Shown here one piece after another: positions 1-10,882 of a stretch of 64,000 nt of DNA (its first letter is position 1; every line of letters starts with the position of its first letter). The notes under the pieces are model-generated. The model did no database searches and had not been told where the DNA came from. It worked only from the letters and a program-made list of their open reading frames with translations. The translations under genes were made by a program, and so were the position numbers. Source of the stretch: Anaeramoeba ignava (lineage: Eukaryota > Metamonada > Anaeramoebidae); assembly GCA_028826165.1 (NCBI GenBank), contig JAPDFW010000015.1:1-64000 (forward strand), written 5' to 3'.

Positions 1-3000
1 TCAAACGAACAGCTTCATCAACATCAATTTTTCAACATGATTTGATAACCTAATTTTAGCATGAGCTTCGGATATCCTAATCAAAGACTCTAATTGCCTA
101 GAGGAGTCGCAGTGATTGTGTTTTTATTCCCTCCAATCTTTCTCATATCGCAATAAGCATTAACAAGAGAAGTAAAAAGCTTCATCAGAAATAATTGGTT
201 TACATTTACGTTTTGCATATGGAAATATATTGAGTCAATGTTTGTTTGTCAATTACTTCCTCGCTTTGAGTTTCTGGTTTTCTCGAATAAAGCGAGAGAA
301 TATGATGAGCAAGTCTGCGATCTTGTTGTTCATTTGGTTTGTCGAAAATCAAGTAAATCAAATCAAATCTTGATAATAAAGTTGGTGGTAATTGAATATT
401 TTCAACAACTGTTAGTCTTGGATTGTATCTTGAATCTTTTGGGTTTGCTGATGCAAGAACAGATGTTCGCGAATTCAAAGTTGCGATTATTCCTGCTTTG
501 GCAACAGATACTGTTTGTTGCTCCATTGCTTCATGAAGAACTGTTCTTGTATAATCACTCATCTTATCAAATTCATCAATACAACATATTCCTCCATCAC
601 TTAGAACTAATGCTCCGCTTTCGAGTACTAATTCTCTTGAATCAGGATCTTTTGTAATAAATGCTGTTAGTCCAACTGCTGAACTCCCTTTTCCTGATGT
701 GTATACTCCTCTTGGTTGCAATTTTATTTACATATGATAATAATTGTGAATTATGTACAATTATTCCATTCGCAATAAAATTACTTCCTTTGCTTGATTC
801 CAAATCATAAACCCAAATTGTTTCCTTTTCTTTCATTTCAATTTTTTTGATTTTTTCTAATTTGAATATTTTTTTAATTTCTTGCTTTTTTAAATTTCTT
901 TTGATAATTGGAATTTCTTCTTGTTTAAAATCTTCAATTATTATCTTTTCTTTTTTTGTTAAAATTTTTTCAATGTTAAATAAGAATTTAGGATGAATTT
1001 TGGATAGTTTGTTCTTTTTAATTTTGATTTGATAATATTTTTGTTTTTTATAAATTTCATCTTCAAATTCAAATTCAAAATTTTTCTTTTTCTTAATCTT
1101 TGTTTGAATCCCAAATCTTAATAATATCATAAATAATTCTAAAATGAATCTCTTGTTTTTATTTGAATAAATAATTGATTTATTCTTGAATTTTCCTTCT
1201 TGAATCAAAAGAACTTCTAAATAACTTGTAATTATTAAATTTGATGATGTTTTGATAATTTTTGGAATTGATTCATTTTTTTTCAAAGAAAATGAATCTG
1301 ATAAATTTTGATAAATAAATTTGTAAAGATGAGAATTTCTATTGAATTTAACAAATAATTTTTGATAAAGGTTTTTGATTTCCAAATCATTTTGATCAAA
1401 TTCAGTGTTTAAAATGTTGGTTATATCATTTAAAATGATTGAATTTTCAGAATCAAAAATTAAATAATATACTTTATCATCAAAAGATCCAAATTTGCTT
1501 ATAAAATTAATATAAAAAATCAATCGAGCCTTTTTTTGATTGATTAAATTGTTATTTTTTTGTAATGAAATTTCTTGATAATTTTGAATATTTTTTGGAG
1601 AAATAATTTTCAATCCTTTAAAAAGATCTTTAGCTTGAATTTTATAGATTTTATCATTAAAAGAAGTGAAAAAGGGATGTTCAAGTGTTGATTTAATTGA
1701 AATTCCATTTTTAAGTGTTATTTTTAATAATTGAGAAACTTTTCTTCTTGAAACAGTCGGAACAAATGATTTAACTTGGTTATAATGATTTGTAAATGAA
1801 ATGATTGAAAGATTATTTTTTGAAGCAAATATTCCTTTTGAGAGTTTAATTCCTGAATTTTCATGAAATATTTCTTGAAAAGTTTTTAAATTTCCATCAG
1901 ATAATTGAATTAAAGTATCTCCTGTTAAACATTTTGAAGTTCCTGGATCACCAATGATTAAAACATTAATTTCTGATCTGAATCTACCGCCTCCTGAACG
2001 ACTAAATTCTTTTTCAGTTCCTGAAAATAGTTGACATAAAACACCTTTTTAACATCTTCTAAACCCCAAATACTTGGAGCTAATTTTTTTGATTTAAATT
2101 TATTTTTAAATTAATTTTTGGATTTAATTTTTATTTTTGAATTTTTAAATTAACCTAATGATCTTGTTAAATTTTCATAAATATTTGGTGATTTTCCAAG
2201 TTTCTTTAAATTTTTTTCAAGTTTTTTAATTTGTTCTTCAGTTTGATTCATTTCAACCAAAGTAGAAATATCACCTAAATTAATTCTTCCATCAGAAACC
2301 CTATTTTTATCAAATTTTCTGAAATGAATTACATCAATATATGTTCTATATATTGATTTAACAGATCTTTTTCTTGGGTTAGTTCTTATTGGAATAGCTC
2401 TAAAAATTCCAGTAAGTTCAATACGGTCACCTGGTCTAACATTTTCAACAAGATCTTCATAACACATTAAATTAACAGTTTGAGGAGTTTCACCATCAGG
2501 TATAGCATCTTATTTTATTATTTATTTTAAATATTTATTTTTAATATTTATTTTTAATATTTATTTTAAATATTTATTTTGAATATTTATTTTGAATATT
2601 TATTTTAAATATTTATTTTAAATATTTTGAATATTTATTTTAAATATTTATTTTGAATATTTATTTTAAATATTTATTTTGAATATTTATTTTGAATATT
2701 TATTTTGGATATTTTGAATATTTATTTTAAATATTTATTTTAAATATTTTGAATATTTATTTTAAATATTTTGAATATTTATTTTAAATATTTTGAATAT
2801 TTATTTTGAATATTTATTTTGAATATTTATTTTGAATATTTATTTTAAATATTTATTTTAAATATTTATTTTAAATATTTATTTTAAATATTTATTTTAA
2901 ATATTTATTTTGAATATTTATTTTAAATATTTATTTTGAATATTTATTTTAAATATTTATTTTAAATATTTTAAATATTTATTTTAAATATTTATTTTGA

Positions 3001-5711
3001 ATATTTATTTTGAATATTTTGAATATTTATTTTAAATATTTATTTTGAATATTTTAAATATTTATTTTTAAATATTTATTTTTAAATATTTATTTTAAAT
3101 ATTTTTAAATATTTATTTTAAATATTTATTTTGAATATTTATTTTGAATATTTATTTTGAATAATATTTATTTTGAATATTTATTTTAAATATTTATTTT
3201 TAAATATTTTAAATATTTATTTTGAATATTTATTTTAAATATTTATTTTGAATATTTATTTTTAAATATTTATTTTAAATATTTTTATATATTTATTTTA
3301 AATATTTATTTTAAATATTTATTTTAAATATTTATTTTGAATATTTATTTTTGAATATTTATTTTGAATATTTTATATATTTATTTTGAATATTTATTTT
3401 GAATATTTATTTTGAATATTTATTTTGAAAATATTTATTTTGAATATTTATTTTAAATATTTATTTTAAATATTTATTTTAAATATTTTAAATATTTATT
3501 TTAAATATTTATTTTAAATATTTTAAATATTTTGAATATTTATTTTGAATATTTATTTTGAATATTTATTTTAAATATTTATTTTGAATATTATAATAAT
3601 TATTAATCTACCAGGTGTTTCTTGAAGTTTTAAAATTTGTTTATCACTAAATTTGCAACGATTATGTATTAATTCCATTGAAAAACGTTGAGAACAATTT
3701 GAACAAATTAAAGGTTCACTAATTCTTCCTTTTTGAATTGAAACAACTTCTTCAAAAGAACATTCTTGACATTTAAAAAAAGCTTCTTTAAGATCAGGAA
3801 TGATTTGAGATGTTCTTGTAATCATTCCACGAACACAAACAATTTGATCAATATTATTTGGATCAAGATCTCGAAGATTTTTAACATCTGATTCAAGAAG
3901 TCGAAATAATCGAACTTTTATTGGGTTTTTAAATGTTGTTTCATTATCTTCTCCTTGAACAGCTCGGATTTCTGTGCTTAAATCCTTTATAACTAAATCA
4001 AATATTGTTATTATTTCTTGTGGATATTTTATTGTTTGTTTGTATAAATTTTCATTAAATTGGAAAATATGTTGACAATCAATATTTAATGAATTTTGTT
4101 CTGTTTCAACAACCTATTAAATTTATAAATATTAATATTTAATTTATAAATAATAATTTTGAATCTGTTTTTATTTACTTGTGATAAAATATCAAAATAA
4201 TATGGATTTTCATTTTCATTTCCATTAATTCGGAATTCATCAATAAATTTTCGAAAATTATTAATTGTATCTTCAACATTTATTGTTGTTCCCCAAATAA
4301 CAGTTCTGGAGAATGTTTCTATTTGTGAAGAATTAATTAAAGGTCTATCTAAATCAACTTGATTATTGCTATTATTGTTATTGTTATTGTTGTTGTTGTT
4401 ATTGTTGTTATTGTTATTGTTGTTATTGTTTTCATCTTGTTCCATTTGAATAACTGATTCTAAATTTTCTGTTTCAGAATCACTTTGATTTCTTTTTCTA
4501 TTTTATTTTATAAATATTCAAATTTTAATTTAAATTTTAAATTTAAAATTAATTTAATATTTAATTTTAAAATTATTTTTAATTTAAATTTTTATTGGAA
4601 ATAAAATAGTTTTTAATTTAATATTAAATTAAAATTAAATTAATTTAAAAATTAATTTGTTATATTTTTAAAATTATTTTTTTTTAATTTTTAAATTTTT
4701 TTATTGGAAATAAAATAGTTTTTAATTTAATATTTAATTATAAATTTTAAGATTTAAATTATTTTAAATAAAATTATTATTAAATATTAAATTAAAATTA
4801 ATTTAAATTTTATTATATTTTTGGATTATTTTTAATTTAAATTTTTAATGAAAATGAAAATAAGTTTTTAATTTAATATTTAATTTAAATTTTAAGATTT
4901 AATTATTTTAAATAAAATTATTAATTAAATATTAAATTAAAATTAATTTAAATTTTATTATATTTTTGGATTATTTTTAATTTAAATTTTTTATTGAAAA
5001 TAAAATAGTTTTTAATTTAATATTTAATTATAAATTTTAAGATTAAATTATTTTAAATAAAATTATTAATTAAATATTAAATTAAAATTAATTTTAAATT
5101 TTATTATATTTTTGGATTATTTTTAATTTAAATTTTTATTGGAAATAAAATAGTTTTTAATTTAATATTAAATTATAAATTTTAAGATTAAATTATTTTA
5201 AATAAAATTATTAATTAAATATTAAATTAAAATTAATTTAAATTTTATTATATTTTTGAATTATTTTTAATTTAAATTTTTTATTGGAAATAAAATAGTT
5301 TTTGATTTAGTATTTAATTATAAATTTTAAGATTAAATTATTTTAAATAAAATTATTAATTAAATATTTATTTAAAATTAATTTAAATTTTGTTTTATTT
5401 TTGGATTATTTTTAATTTAAATTTTTATTGGAAATAAAATAAGTTTTTAATTTAGTATTTAATTATAAATTTTAAGATTAAATTATTTTAAATAAAATTA
5501 TTAATTAAATATTAAATTAAAATTAATTTAAATTTTGTTATATTTTTGGATTATTTTTAATTTAAATTTTTTATTGGAAATAAAATAAGTTTTAATTTAG
5601 TATTAAATTATAAATTTTAAGATTAAATTATTTTAAATAAAATTATTAATTAAATATTAAATTAAAATTAATTTAAATTTTGAATTACTTTAATTTTGAT
5701 TTTTTATTCAT
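1..5711 (-). CDS. MCM4: MCM4 replicative helicase subunit, intein-containing, 3' end outside the window, frame-broken
   Basis: Subunit of the nuclear MCM2-7 replicative helicase. Proposed exons on the minus strand: 5689..5711, 4179..4497, 3612..4113, 2155..2508 and <1..2079, all with GT-AG introns and matching phases. The first exon (23 nt) is the least certain. Visible in order: a basic start; a poly-Asn run (about 4380-4432); an MCM N-terminal domain with two CxxC pairs (CQEC, CSNC; zinc finger, about 3690-3770); the MCM4-like segment ending in HIDVIHFRK-type residues; Walker A GDPGTSK|S split by an intein (750-1931); Walker B CIDEFDKM; sensor ASANP; and arginine finger LLSRFDL. The wording of the helicase core is closest to MCM4 among MCM2-7, judged from memory of the yeast and human proteins. 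The extein frame is broken near 2046-2050, 716, 220, 174-178, 99-103 and 28-32. These may be assembly errors near a contig end or real decay. The winged-helix end runs off the window. Confidence 0.88.
750..1931 (-). other. Intein inside the MCM4 Walker A (P-loop) motif, with a degenerate LAGLIDADG region
   Basis: In-frame insertion of 1182 nt (394 residues) between Lys and Ser of the P-loop GDPGTSK/S. It begins with Cys in a block A sequence ([13 protein letters not shown]), has a block B TxxH motif (STLEHPFF), and ends with blocks F/G ([18 protein letters not shown]) before the +1 Ser. These are the nucleophiles expected for protein splicing: Cys1, penultimate His, terminal Asn, and Ser+1. 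The central ~200 residues hold two segments that sit where LAGLIDADG motifs would be ([11 protein letters not shown] and [12 protein letters not shown]). In these the usual Asp residues are replaced, so the homing endonuclease is probably inactive. The reading frame is open throughout, although the region is full of A and T homopolymers. Splicing must occur for the ATPase to work. Inteins at this helicase motif are known from archaeal MCM (Cdc21). Confidence 0.9.
2509..3611 (-). repeat. MCM4 intron filled with an ATATTTATTTTGA-type tandem repeat
   Basis: A 1.1 kb intron. Its 5' splice site is at 3611 (G|GTAGAT) and its 3' splice site is at 2509 (AAG|AT). Nearly the whole intron is an imperfect 10-15 bp repeat of the form ATATTTATTTTRA. 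Splicing across it joins QETP to [12 protein letters not shown], which matches the continuous MCM4 sequence. Confidence 0.85.
4498..5688 (-). repeat. Probable first intron of MCM4, with a 145-bp tandem repeat
   Basis: About eight imperfect copies of a unit. Successive occurrences of the same landmark (GGATTATTTTTAATTT) lie near 4823, 4968, 5114, 5258, 5403 and 5548, which gives a period of 144-146 bp. It is flanked by a plausible donor at 5688 and acceptor at 4498. The repeats themselves contain no coding sequence that I can recognise. If the short first exon is wrong, this would be 5' flanking DNA instead. Confidence 0.7.
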
Positions 5712-5966
5712 TTAAAATTAATAAAAAAAAAAGAAAATAATTTAAAAGAAATTTAATAAATTGTTAATAGAAGAAAGAAAGAAAGAAAAATAAAAGAAAA
5801 AAGAAAGAAAATGAAATTAAAAATTTTGAAAAAAAAAAAGGAAAAGAAAAAATTTTAATTTAATTTAATTTAATTTAACGGTTAATTTAAAAAAAATCGT
5901 TAAAAATAATTAATTAAAAAATTCTTTCTTTTTATTTCATTTTTTTATTAAAATTTAATTTAAAAA
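5712..5966. promoter_or_regulatory. Divergent intergenic region between MCM4 and CENP-L
   Basis: 255 bp separating two genes transcribed away from each other. It holds A-rich AAAG runs (5765-5830), a TTTAA run (5855-5877), an ACGGTTAATTT / AATCGTTAAA pair (5879-5905), and a TTTCATTTTTTT unit about 30 bp before the CENP-L start. Shared regulation of a replication gene and a kinetochore gene is possible, but this is inference only. Confidence 0.45.
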
Positions 5967-7502
5967 ATGATTGATATTCCATTTGAAACAAATTTAAATT
6001 TAAATTTAAATAAAAATTTAAATAAAAATCAAAATAAAAAAAGACAAAGAAGAAAATCAAAATTTGAAATAAAACCAAATTATGAAGAAACAATTCAAGA
6101 AGAACAACCAATCAAATTAAGAATAACAGATGAAAATCAACCACCAAATCAAAAAGAAAAAAAACCAAGAACAAAAAGACAAAATCATTATTCAATGAAA
6201 ATTGTTGTTTCAAAAGAAAATCAAAATGATAAAAAAAAAGAAGAACAAAAAATAAATCCAATAATTTCAAAAGAAAATGAACAAATACTCAAAATAAATC
6301 CAAAAAAAAGACAAAATAATTTTACATTCCAAATTCAAATTCCAACAAAAATATCATCAAGTCAAAAAAAACAAGAAAATTCACAAGAAGAACAAAAGAT
6401 AATTGAACAAAAAGAAGAAAATATAAAAGATGATCCATTTTTTGATACAGAAAGTTTAATTGATATTGATTCACAAGAAGATCAAGAAGAAAGTTTTGAA
6501 GAAAATTTAGAAAATGGAAAAATTCAAGGATTAAGTCGAATTTTTCTTTCAAGTATTTTGAATTATGGTTCAAAAAATTTTGATAAAGATTCATCACTTA
6601 TTGAATCAATTACTAAAAATCTTAATCAAGAATTACAAAGTTTTCTTACAAATCGTTCATTAAATCTTGAATTATTAAATCAAACTAAAAACACTTTATT
6701 AAATTCCAAAGTTGATTTAAAATCAAAAGTATCTTTTGTTAATCTTGAAAATCAAGAGGACAAAAAAATTCCAAGTTTGAGAATTGAAATTGAAAAGAAT
6801 TCTTTATTAATGATTCAAATTTTTCTTTGTGGAAGATCATTCCAAAAAAAAAAGCATAATTGGATTCAAACAAAAATGGATCAAATAATTTTAGATTTAC
6901 CAATTGTTTTAATTAATACAAAAAAACAAGAATTAATTGAAGAATCAGGAATTCTTGAATGGATTCAAAAAAGATTTGATTGTTTGATTCATCCTTTAAT
7001 ATTTAGTCCAAATGAGATTATGAATTTTGTACAATTATGGACACAATATATTTATACAATTAAATCAAAAGATTTAAATTCAAAAGCAGAATTATTAAAA
7101 GAAAAAAATATAATTGATTTAAAAGAAGAAGAAAATAATTCTCAAAAATTCATAATCCAAAATTATGAACAAAAAGATTCTCCAATTCAAAAAAAACCTT
7201 TTGCAAATCAACAATCTATTGAATTTGTTTATTCAATACCTTTTATTAAAGGAATTGACCAAATCAACTATTTAATTCCTTTAGATCCAATTATTTCTTT
7301 AATTGAATCTGGTTTGACTTCAAATGAAATTATTGATTTAATTGAAAATAATTTTTATTCTCATTTTAAAATTAAAGTTACAAATCTAAATTTAATTCGT
7401 GTTTATTTCCCAGAAATTACAATTAAGAATAATGGGAATTTAATATTTAAATGTTCTAATTTTGCAGTTTCTTTTTTATCTCATTTATTTCAAATTATTT
7501 GA
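5967..7502 (+). CDS. CENPL: CENP-L-like inner kinetochore protein
   Basis: 511 residues in a single exon. Residues 1-170 are low-complexity, rich in Lys/Asn/Gln/Glu, with a basic KKRQRRKSK stretch. The C-terminal half resembles vertebrate CENP-L in order and wording: a WIQKRFDC segment followed by HPL (human-like W-Q-x-x-FDC...PL), a WTQY helix, then EFVYSIPF, FYSHFKIKVTNLNLIRV and a final hydrophobic FLSHLFQI helix. CENP-L pairs with CENP-N in the constitutive centromere-associated network at the inner kinetochore, binding CENP-A chromatin. Vertebrate CENP-L is about 340 residues, so the extra length here is the disordered N-terminus. The start was chosen because the upstream sequence is non-coding AT-rich DNA. 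The assignment rests on remembered similarity. A profile search should settle it. Confidence 0.72.
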   Translation: MIDIPFETNLNLNLNKNLNKNQNKKRQRRKSKFEIKPNYEETIQEEQPIKLRITDENQPPNQKEKKPRTKRQNHYSMKIVVSKENQNDKKKEEQKINPIISKENEQILKINPKKRQNNFTFQIQIPTKISSSQKKQENSQEEQKIIEQKEENIKDDPFFDTESLIDIDSQEDQEESFEENLENGKIQGLSRIFLSSILNYGSKNFDKDSSLIESITKNLNQELQSFLTNRSLNLELLNQTKNTLLNSKVDLKSKVSFVNLENQEDKKIPSLRIEIEKNSLLMIQIFLCGRSFQKKKHNWIQTKMDQIILDLPIVLINTKKQELIEESGILEWIQKRFDCLIHPLIFSPNEIMNFVQLWTQYIYTIKSKDLNSKAELLKEKNIIDLKEEENNSQKFIIQNYEQKDSPIQKKPFANQQSIEFVYSIPFIKGIDQINYLIPLDPIISLIESGLTSNEIIDLIENNFYSHFKIKVTNLNLIRVYFPEITIKNNGNLIFKCSNFAVSFLSHLFQII

Positions 7503-7618
7503 TTTAATATTTTTTTTTGTTTCTTTGTTTTTAAAAAAAAAAAGATTAAAAAACATTCAAACAAATAAATTCAATTATTTTGTTTTCTTTTTGAATTTGT
7601 TTCTTTTAAAATTTTGTT

Positions 7619-9131
7619 TTAACAACATGAAGATTTTTCTGATTTTTTTGTAATTGAAGATTCATTTAAAGTTTCAATATCTCTTGGAATTTTTTTTGGA
7701 GTTATTGGAATTTTTTTTGCTATTTTTTTTTAATCAATTCAAAAATAAAAATAAAAATAAAAATAAAAATAAAAATAAAAATAAAAATAAATTTTCTTTT
7801 TACCAATTTCAATAAAAAGATCATCAATATGATCTCCAGTTTTTGCGGAAGTTTCAAGAAAGATTATTCCTTGTTCTCTTGAATAATCTTCAGCAATTTT
7901 AATTTTAACATTTCTTTGTTGTTCCAAATCTAATTTATTACCAACTAAAGCAAGAATAACATTTGGATTTCCATTTTCTAAAATTTCATTAATCCAATTT
8001 TTAGCAATTTCAAAAGTATTCTAAAAAAAACCAATTAAAATTCATTTATAAAAATTCATATTAAAATTAAAATTCAAACCATTTGAGTAATATCATAAAC
8101 AATTATTGCTGCAACTGCATTTCGATAATACATTGGTGCAAGACTTCTAAATCTTTCTTGTCCAGCAGTATCCCATATTGAAAAATTTATCATATTATCT
8201 CCTACTTTTATTATTCTATCCATACATTGTGCTATTTTTTAAATTAATATATTTAAATCAATATATTTAAATCAATATATTTAAATCAATTTAAATCAAT
8301 ATATTTAAATCAATATATTTAAATCAATATATTTAAATCAATATATTTAAATTAATATATTTAAATTAAATATATTAATTTAAAAATTATTTAAATAATA
8401 TATTTAAAAATAATTTATATTTAAATATATTTAAATCAATATATTTAAATCAATTTAAATCAATATATTTAAATCAATTTAAATCAATATATTTAAATCA
8501 ATTTAAATCAATATATTTAAATCAATTTAAATCAATATATTTAAATCAATTTAAATCAATATATTTTAAATTAATTTAAATAATTTAAATCAATATATTT
8601 AAATTAATATATTTAAATTAATATATTTAAATCAATATATTAAAATTAATAATTTAAATATTTTAAATCAATATATTTAAATATTTTAAATCAATATTTA
8701 AATTAATATATTTAAATTAATATATTTAAATTAATTTATTTAAATTAATATATTTAAATTAATATATTTAAATCAATATATTTAAATTAATATATTTAAA
8801 TCAATATATTTAAATCAATATATTTAAATCAATATATTTAAATTAATATATTTAAATTAATATATTTAAATTAATATATTTAAATTAATATATTTAAATT
8901 AATATATTTAAATCAATATATTTAAATCAATATATTTAAATCAATATTTAAATTAATATATTTAAATCAATTTAGAAATAAATTTGGAAATAAATTTGGA
9001 AACAAACCTCCAATAGTTGGTAATTGATAAACAAAAAATTCATTTTGAGTAAAACGAAGAGCAATAGAAGTTTTTCCAACACCAGAATCTCCAAGAATAA
9101 CAACTTTACTATCTATTTGTATACTTTCCAT
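7619..9131 (-). CDS. Rab5/Rab22-type small GTPase, four exons
   Basis: Exons on the minus strand: 9008..9131, 8080..8231, 7804..8020 and 7619..7719. They give 197 residues. Motifs in order: P-loop GDSGVGKT, switch I PTIGA, switch [25 protein letters not shown] guanine specificity, ETSAK, and a C-terminal SSCC for double geranylgeranylation. The spacing from PTIG to WDTAGQ is 19 residues, as in Rab5, which supports the first splice junction. The SLAPMYYR and AAIIVYDIT wording points to the Rab5/21/22 early-endosome group. The gene converges on CENP-L with 116 bp between the stops. Intron 1 (776 nt) is repeat-filled, while the other two are 59 and 84 nt. The exact subfamily is uncertain. Confidence 0.88.
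8232..9007 (-). repeat. Rab intron 1: ATATTTAAATCA-type tandem repeat
   Basis: A 776-nt intron made almost entirely of ATATTTAAATCA / ATATTTAAATTA units 14 bp apart or less, with GT-AG ends (G|GTTTG and AATAG|CACAA). No other signal seen. Confidence 0.82.
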
Positions 9132-9535
9132 TCACAAAAAAAATTTGAATCAAAAACAAAAGTAAAAGTAAAAGCAAAAACACAAATAAAACAAAAAAAT
9201 AATCTTTATAATTTTATATTTGAATTTATATTTGGATTTAGTTAATAAATATGAAGAATGAAAAATGAAAAATGAAAAAAAGAATTTTTAATTTGGTTTA
9301 ATTTAGAAAAAGAAAGAAAATCAAATTAAAAATAAATTTTTGTTTTTTTTAGTTCCAATTAAAAAAAAAAGAAGAAAAAAATATTTTTTCTCCATTTTTG
9401 ATTTTTTTTTGATTTATTTTTCGTTTATTCAAAAAGTCATTTTTTTTTTCGAACAACAAAAAAAAATTCTTAATCTAACAAAAAAAAATTCTTAATCCAA
9501 AATCAAAAGCAATTAATCCATTAATTTCATTCAAT
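9132..9535. promoter_or_regulatory. Divergent spacer between Rab and receptor R1
   Basis: 404 bp with divergent transcription. On the minus strand at 9251-9281, four TTTTTCATT-like units lie 120-150 bp before the Rab start. On the plus strand, TCATTTTTTTTTC (9438-9450) and TTTCATTCAAT directly before the R1 ATG are similar units. Poly-A/T runs fill the rest. Confidence 0.5.
9251..9281 (-). promoter_or_regulatory. TTTTTCATT cluster before the Rab gene
   Basis: On the minus strand TTTTTTTCATTTTTCATT, then TTTCATTCTTCAT, about 120-150 bp before the Rab ATG. Its presence at an unrelated gene shows that the motif is not just receptor-array homology. Confidence 0.45.
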
Positions 9536-10727
9536 ATGAATTTACAAACTGATGAAATTTGTTTAATAATTACAGCAAGTTTTTCTCTATTTGGTTCATT
9601 AACTCTAATTACAACCTTTTTAATTTTCAAACAATTAAAATTTTTCTATCGCAAATTGGTTTTTATTCTTTCTGTTTACGATTTTTTACAAGTTGCCTGC
9701 TTTTTATTTCCAGGTCAAAAAAATGAAAAGATTTGCAAAGTCCAAATTTATTTATTAGCTTTTTTTGGTTTTAGTCCTTATTATTGGACTTCTGTCATTG
9801 CTATTATATCTTATCTTAAAGTTGTAAAAGGTTATCCTGATCGTAAACTCAATATTATTTCTAATTGGTTTCAACTTGTTTTGTGGATTTTAAATACTTT
9901 TTATTTTATTGAATGTTTTATTTTTTCTCCTCCTTTAAATTCTCCATCTTATTGGTATTTTGTTTTCCAAAAAAAAAAAATTCCACTTTTTTATTCCACT
10001 TTTTATTCCACTTTTTTATTCAACTTTTTATTAGGTGTTGGAATCAAAATGAAGGAATTATTATTGTATTGTTTAAATTTCTTTCTTTTGTTGATTTTTT
10101 TCTTTCTATTAATTTTTTCCTTTTTCTTTTTCTTTTTTTTCCCTAAGGCTGCTTATGTTAGTGCTTGGATAATTGGGGTTTGTTGTATTGTTTTCTATCT
10201 TTTGACAATAATTAGATTAAGAAAAATTAGTAAAATTCTTTCCAAAAACCAGAAGCTATTTCTTTCTCCTCAATATAAACAAATACAAATTCAATTTAGA
10301 ATGGCACTTATTCCTCTAATATACCTTATTTGTATTATTCCTGGAACTTTAGAAGTGAGTATTTAATATTTGATATTTGGATATTTATTATTTATTATTT
10401 GATTTAATTTTTCCTTTTCTTACTTTTTAGCATCTTTTTGAAATCACAAATTCTTCTCATTCAAATTCTACTTTACTTCATTCATTTTATTATATTTGTT
10501 CTTGCCTTCAAGGTTTTTTTGATTTTGTTATTTTTGTTCTTTTTGATTCTTCAATAAGACATAAAATTTTTAATTGTTGTTGTTCAAATTCTTCTCAAGA
10601 ATCCGGTTTATCTTATCAAGAATTTGATGAAAATGAAAAAATTTCACCTTTTGGAAATTTTCTATTTTCTCAAAAGAATGATCCAAGACAAGAAATACTT
10701 CTTGATATTAAAAAAGATGATGTTTAA
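9536..10727 (+). CDS. R1: cAMP-receptor-like 7TM receptor, divergent first copy
   Basis: Exons 9536..9954, 10035..10065, 10148..10354 and 10431..10727 give 317 residues with seven hydrophobic segments. It has the family signature KLVFILSVYDFLQ in TM2, a TM3 Cys (CKVQ), and a micro-exon starting with Cys (CWNQNEGIII) that would form the loop-2 disulfide. Family resemblance is to Dictyostelium cAR/Crl receptors: the TM7 SxGFW...P.MR pattern and the W-C in loop 2. This is the most diverged copy. TM7 reads LQGFFDF instead of SQGFWDF, and the micro-exon lacks the usual xSTT. The donor after exon 3 is a perfect GTGAGT. The tail carries NCCCSN. It is likely a G-protein-coupled chemoreceptor at the plasma membrane, with unknown ligand. 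Confidence 0.85.
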
Positions 10728-10747
10728 GAAATCCAAAAACAGTTGAA

Positions 10748-10778
<31 letters not shown>

Positions 10779-10847
10779 AATTAATTAATTGATTGATTAA
10801 TTGATTGATTGATTGATTAATTAATTGATTGATTGATTGATTAATTA

Positions 10848-10882
<35 letters not shown>

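Noticed and set aside
238-657. Plus-strand 139-codon ORF
   Set aside because: Shadow of the MCM4 helicase core on the minus strand, where conserved motifs are present.
642-1613. Independent 323-residue gene on the minus strand
   Set aside because: It is the larger part of the intein plus the start of the MCM4 C-extein. The frame continues upstream without a stop to the P-loop.
2510-3605. Regular short repeats resembling a CRISPR array
   Set aside because: Units are 10-15 bp of A/T without unique spacers, in a spliceosomal intron of a eukaryotic gene.
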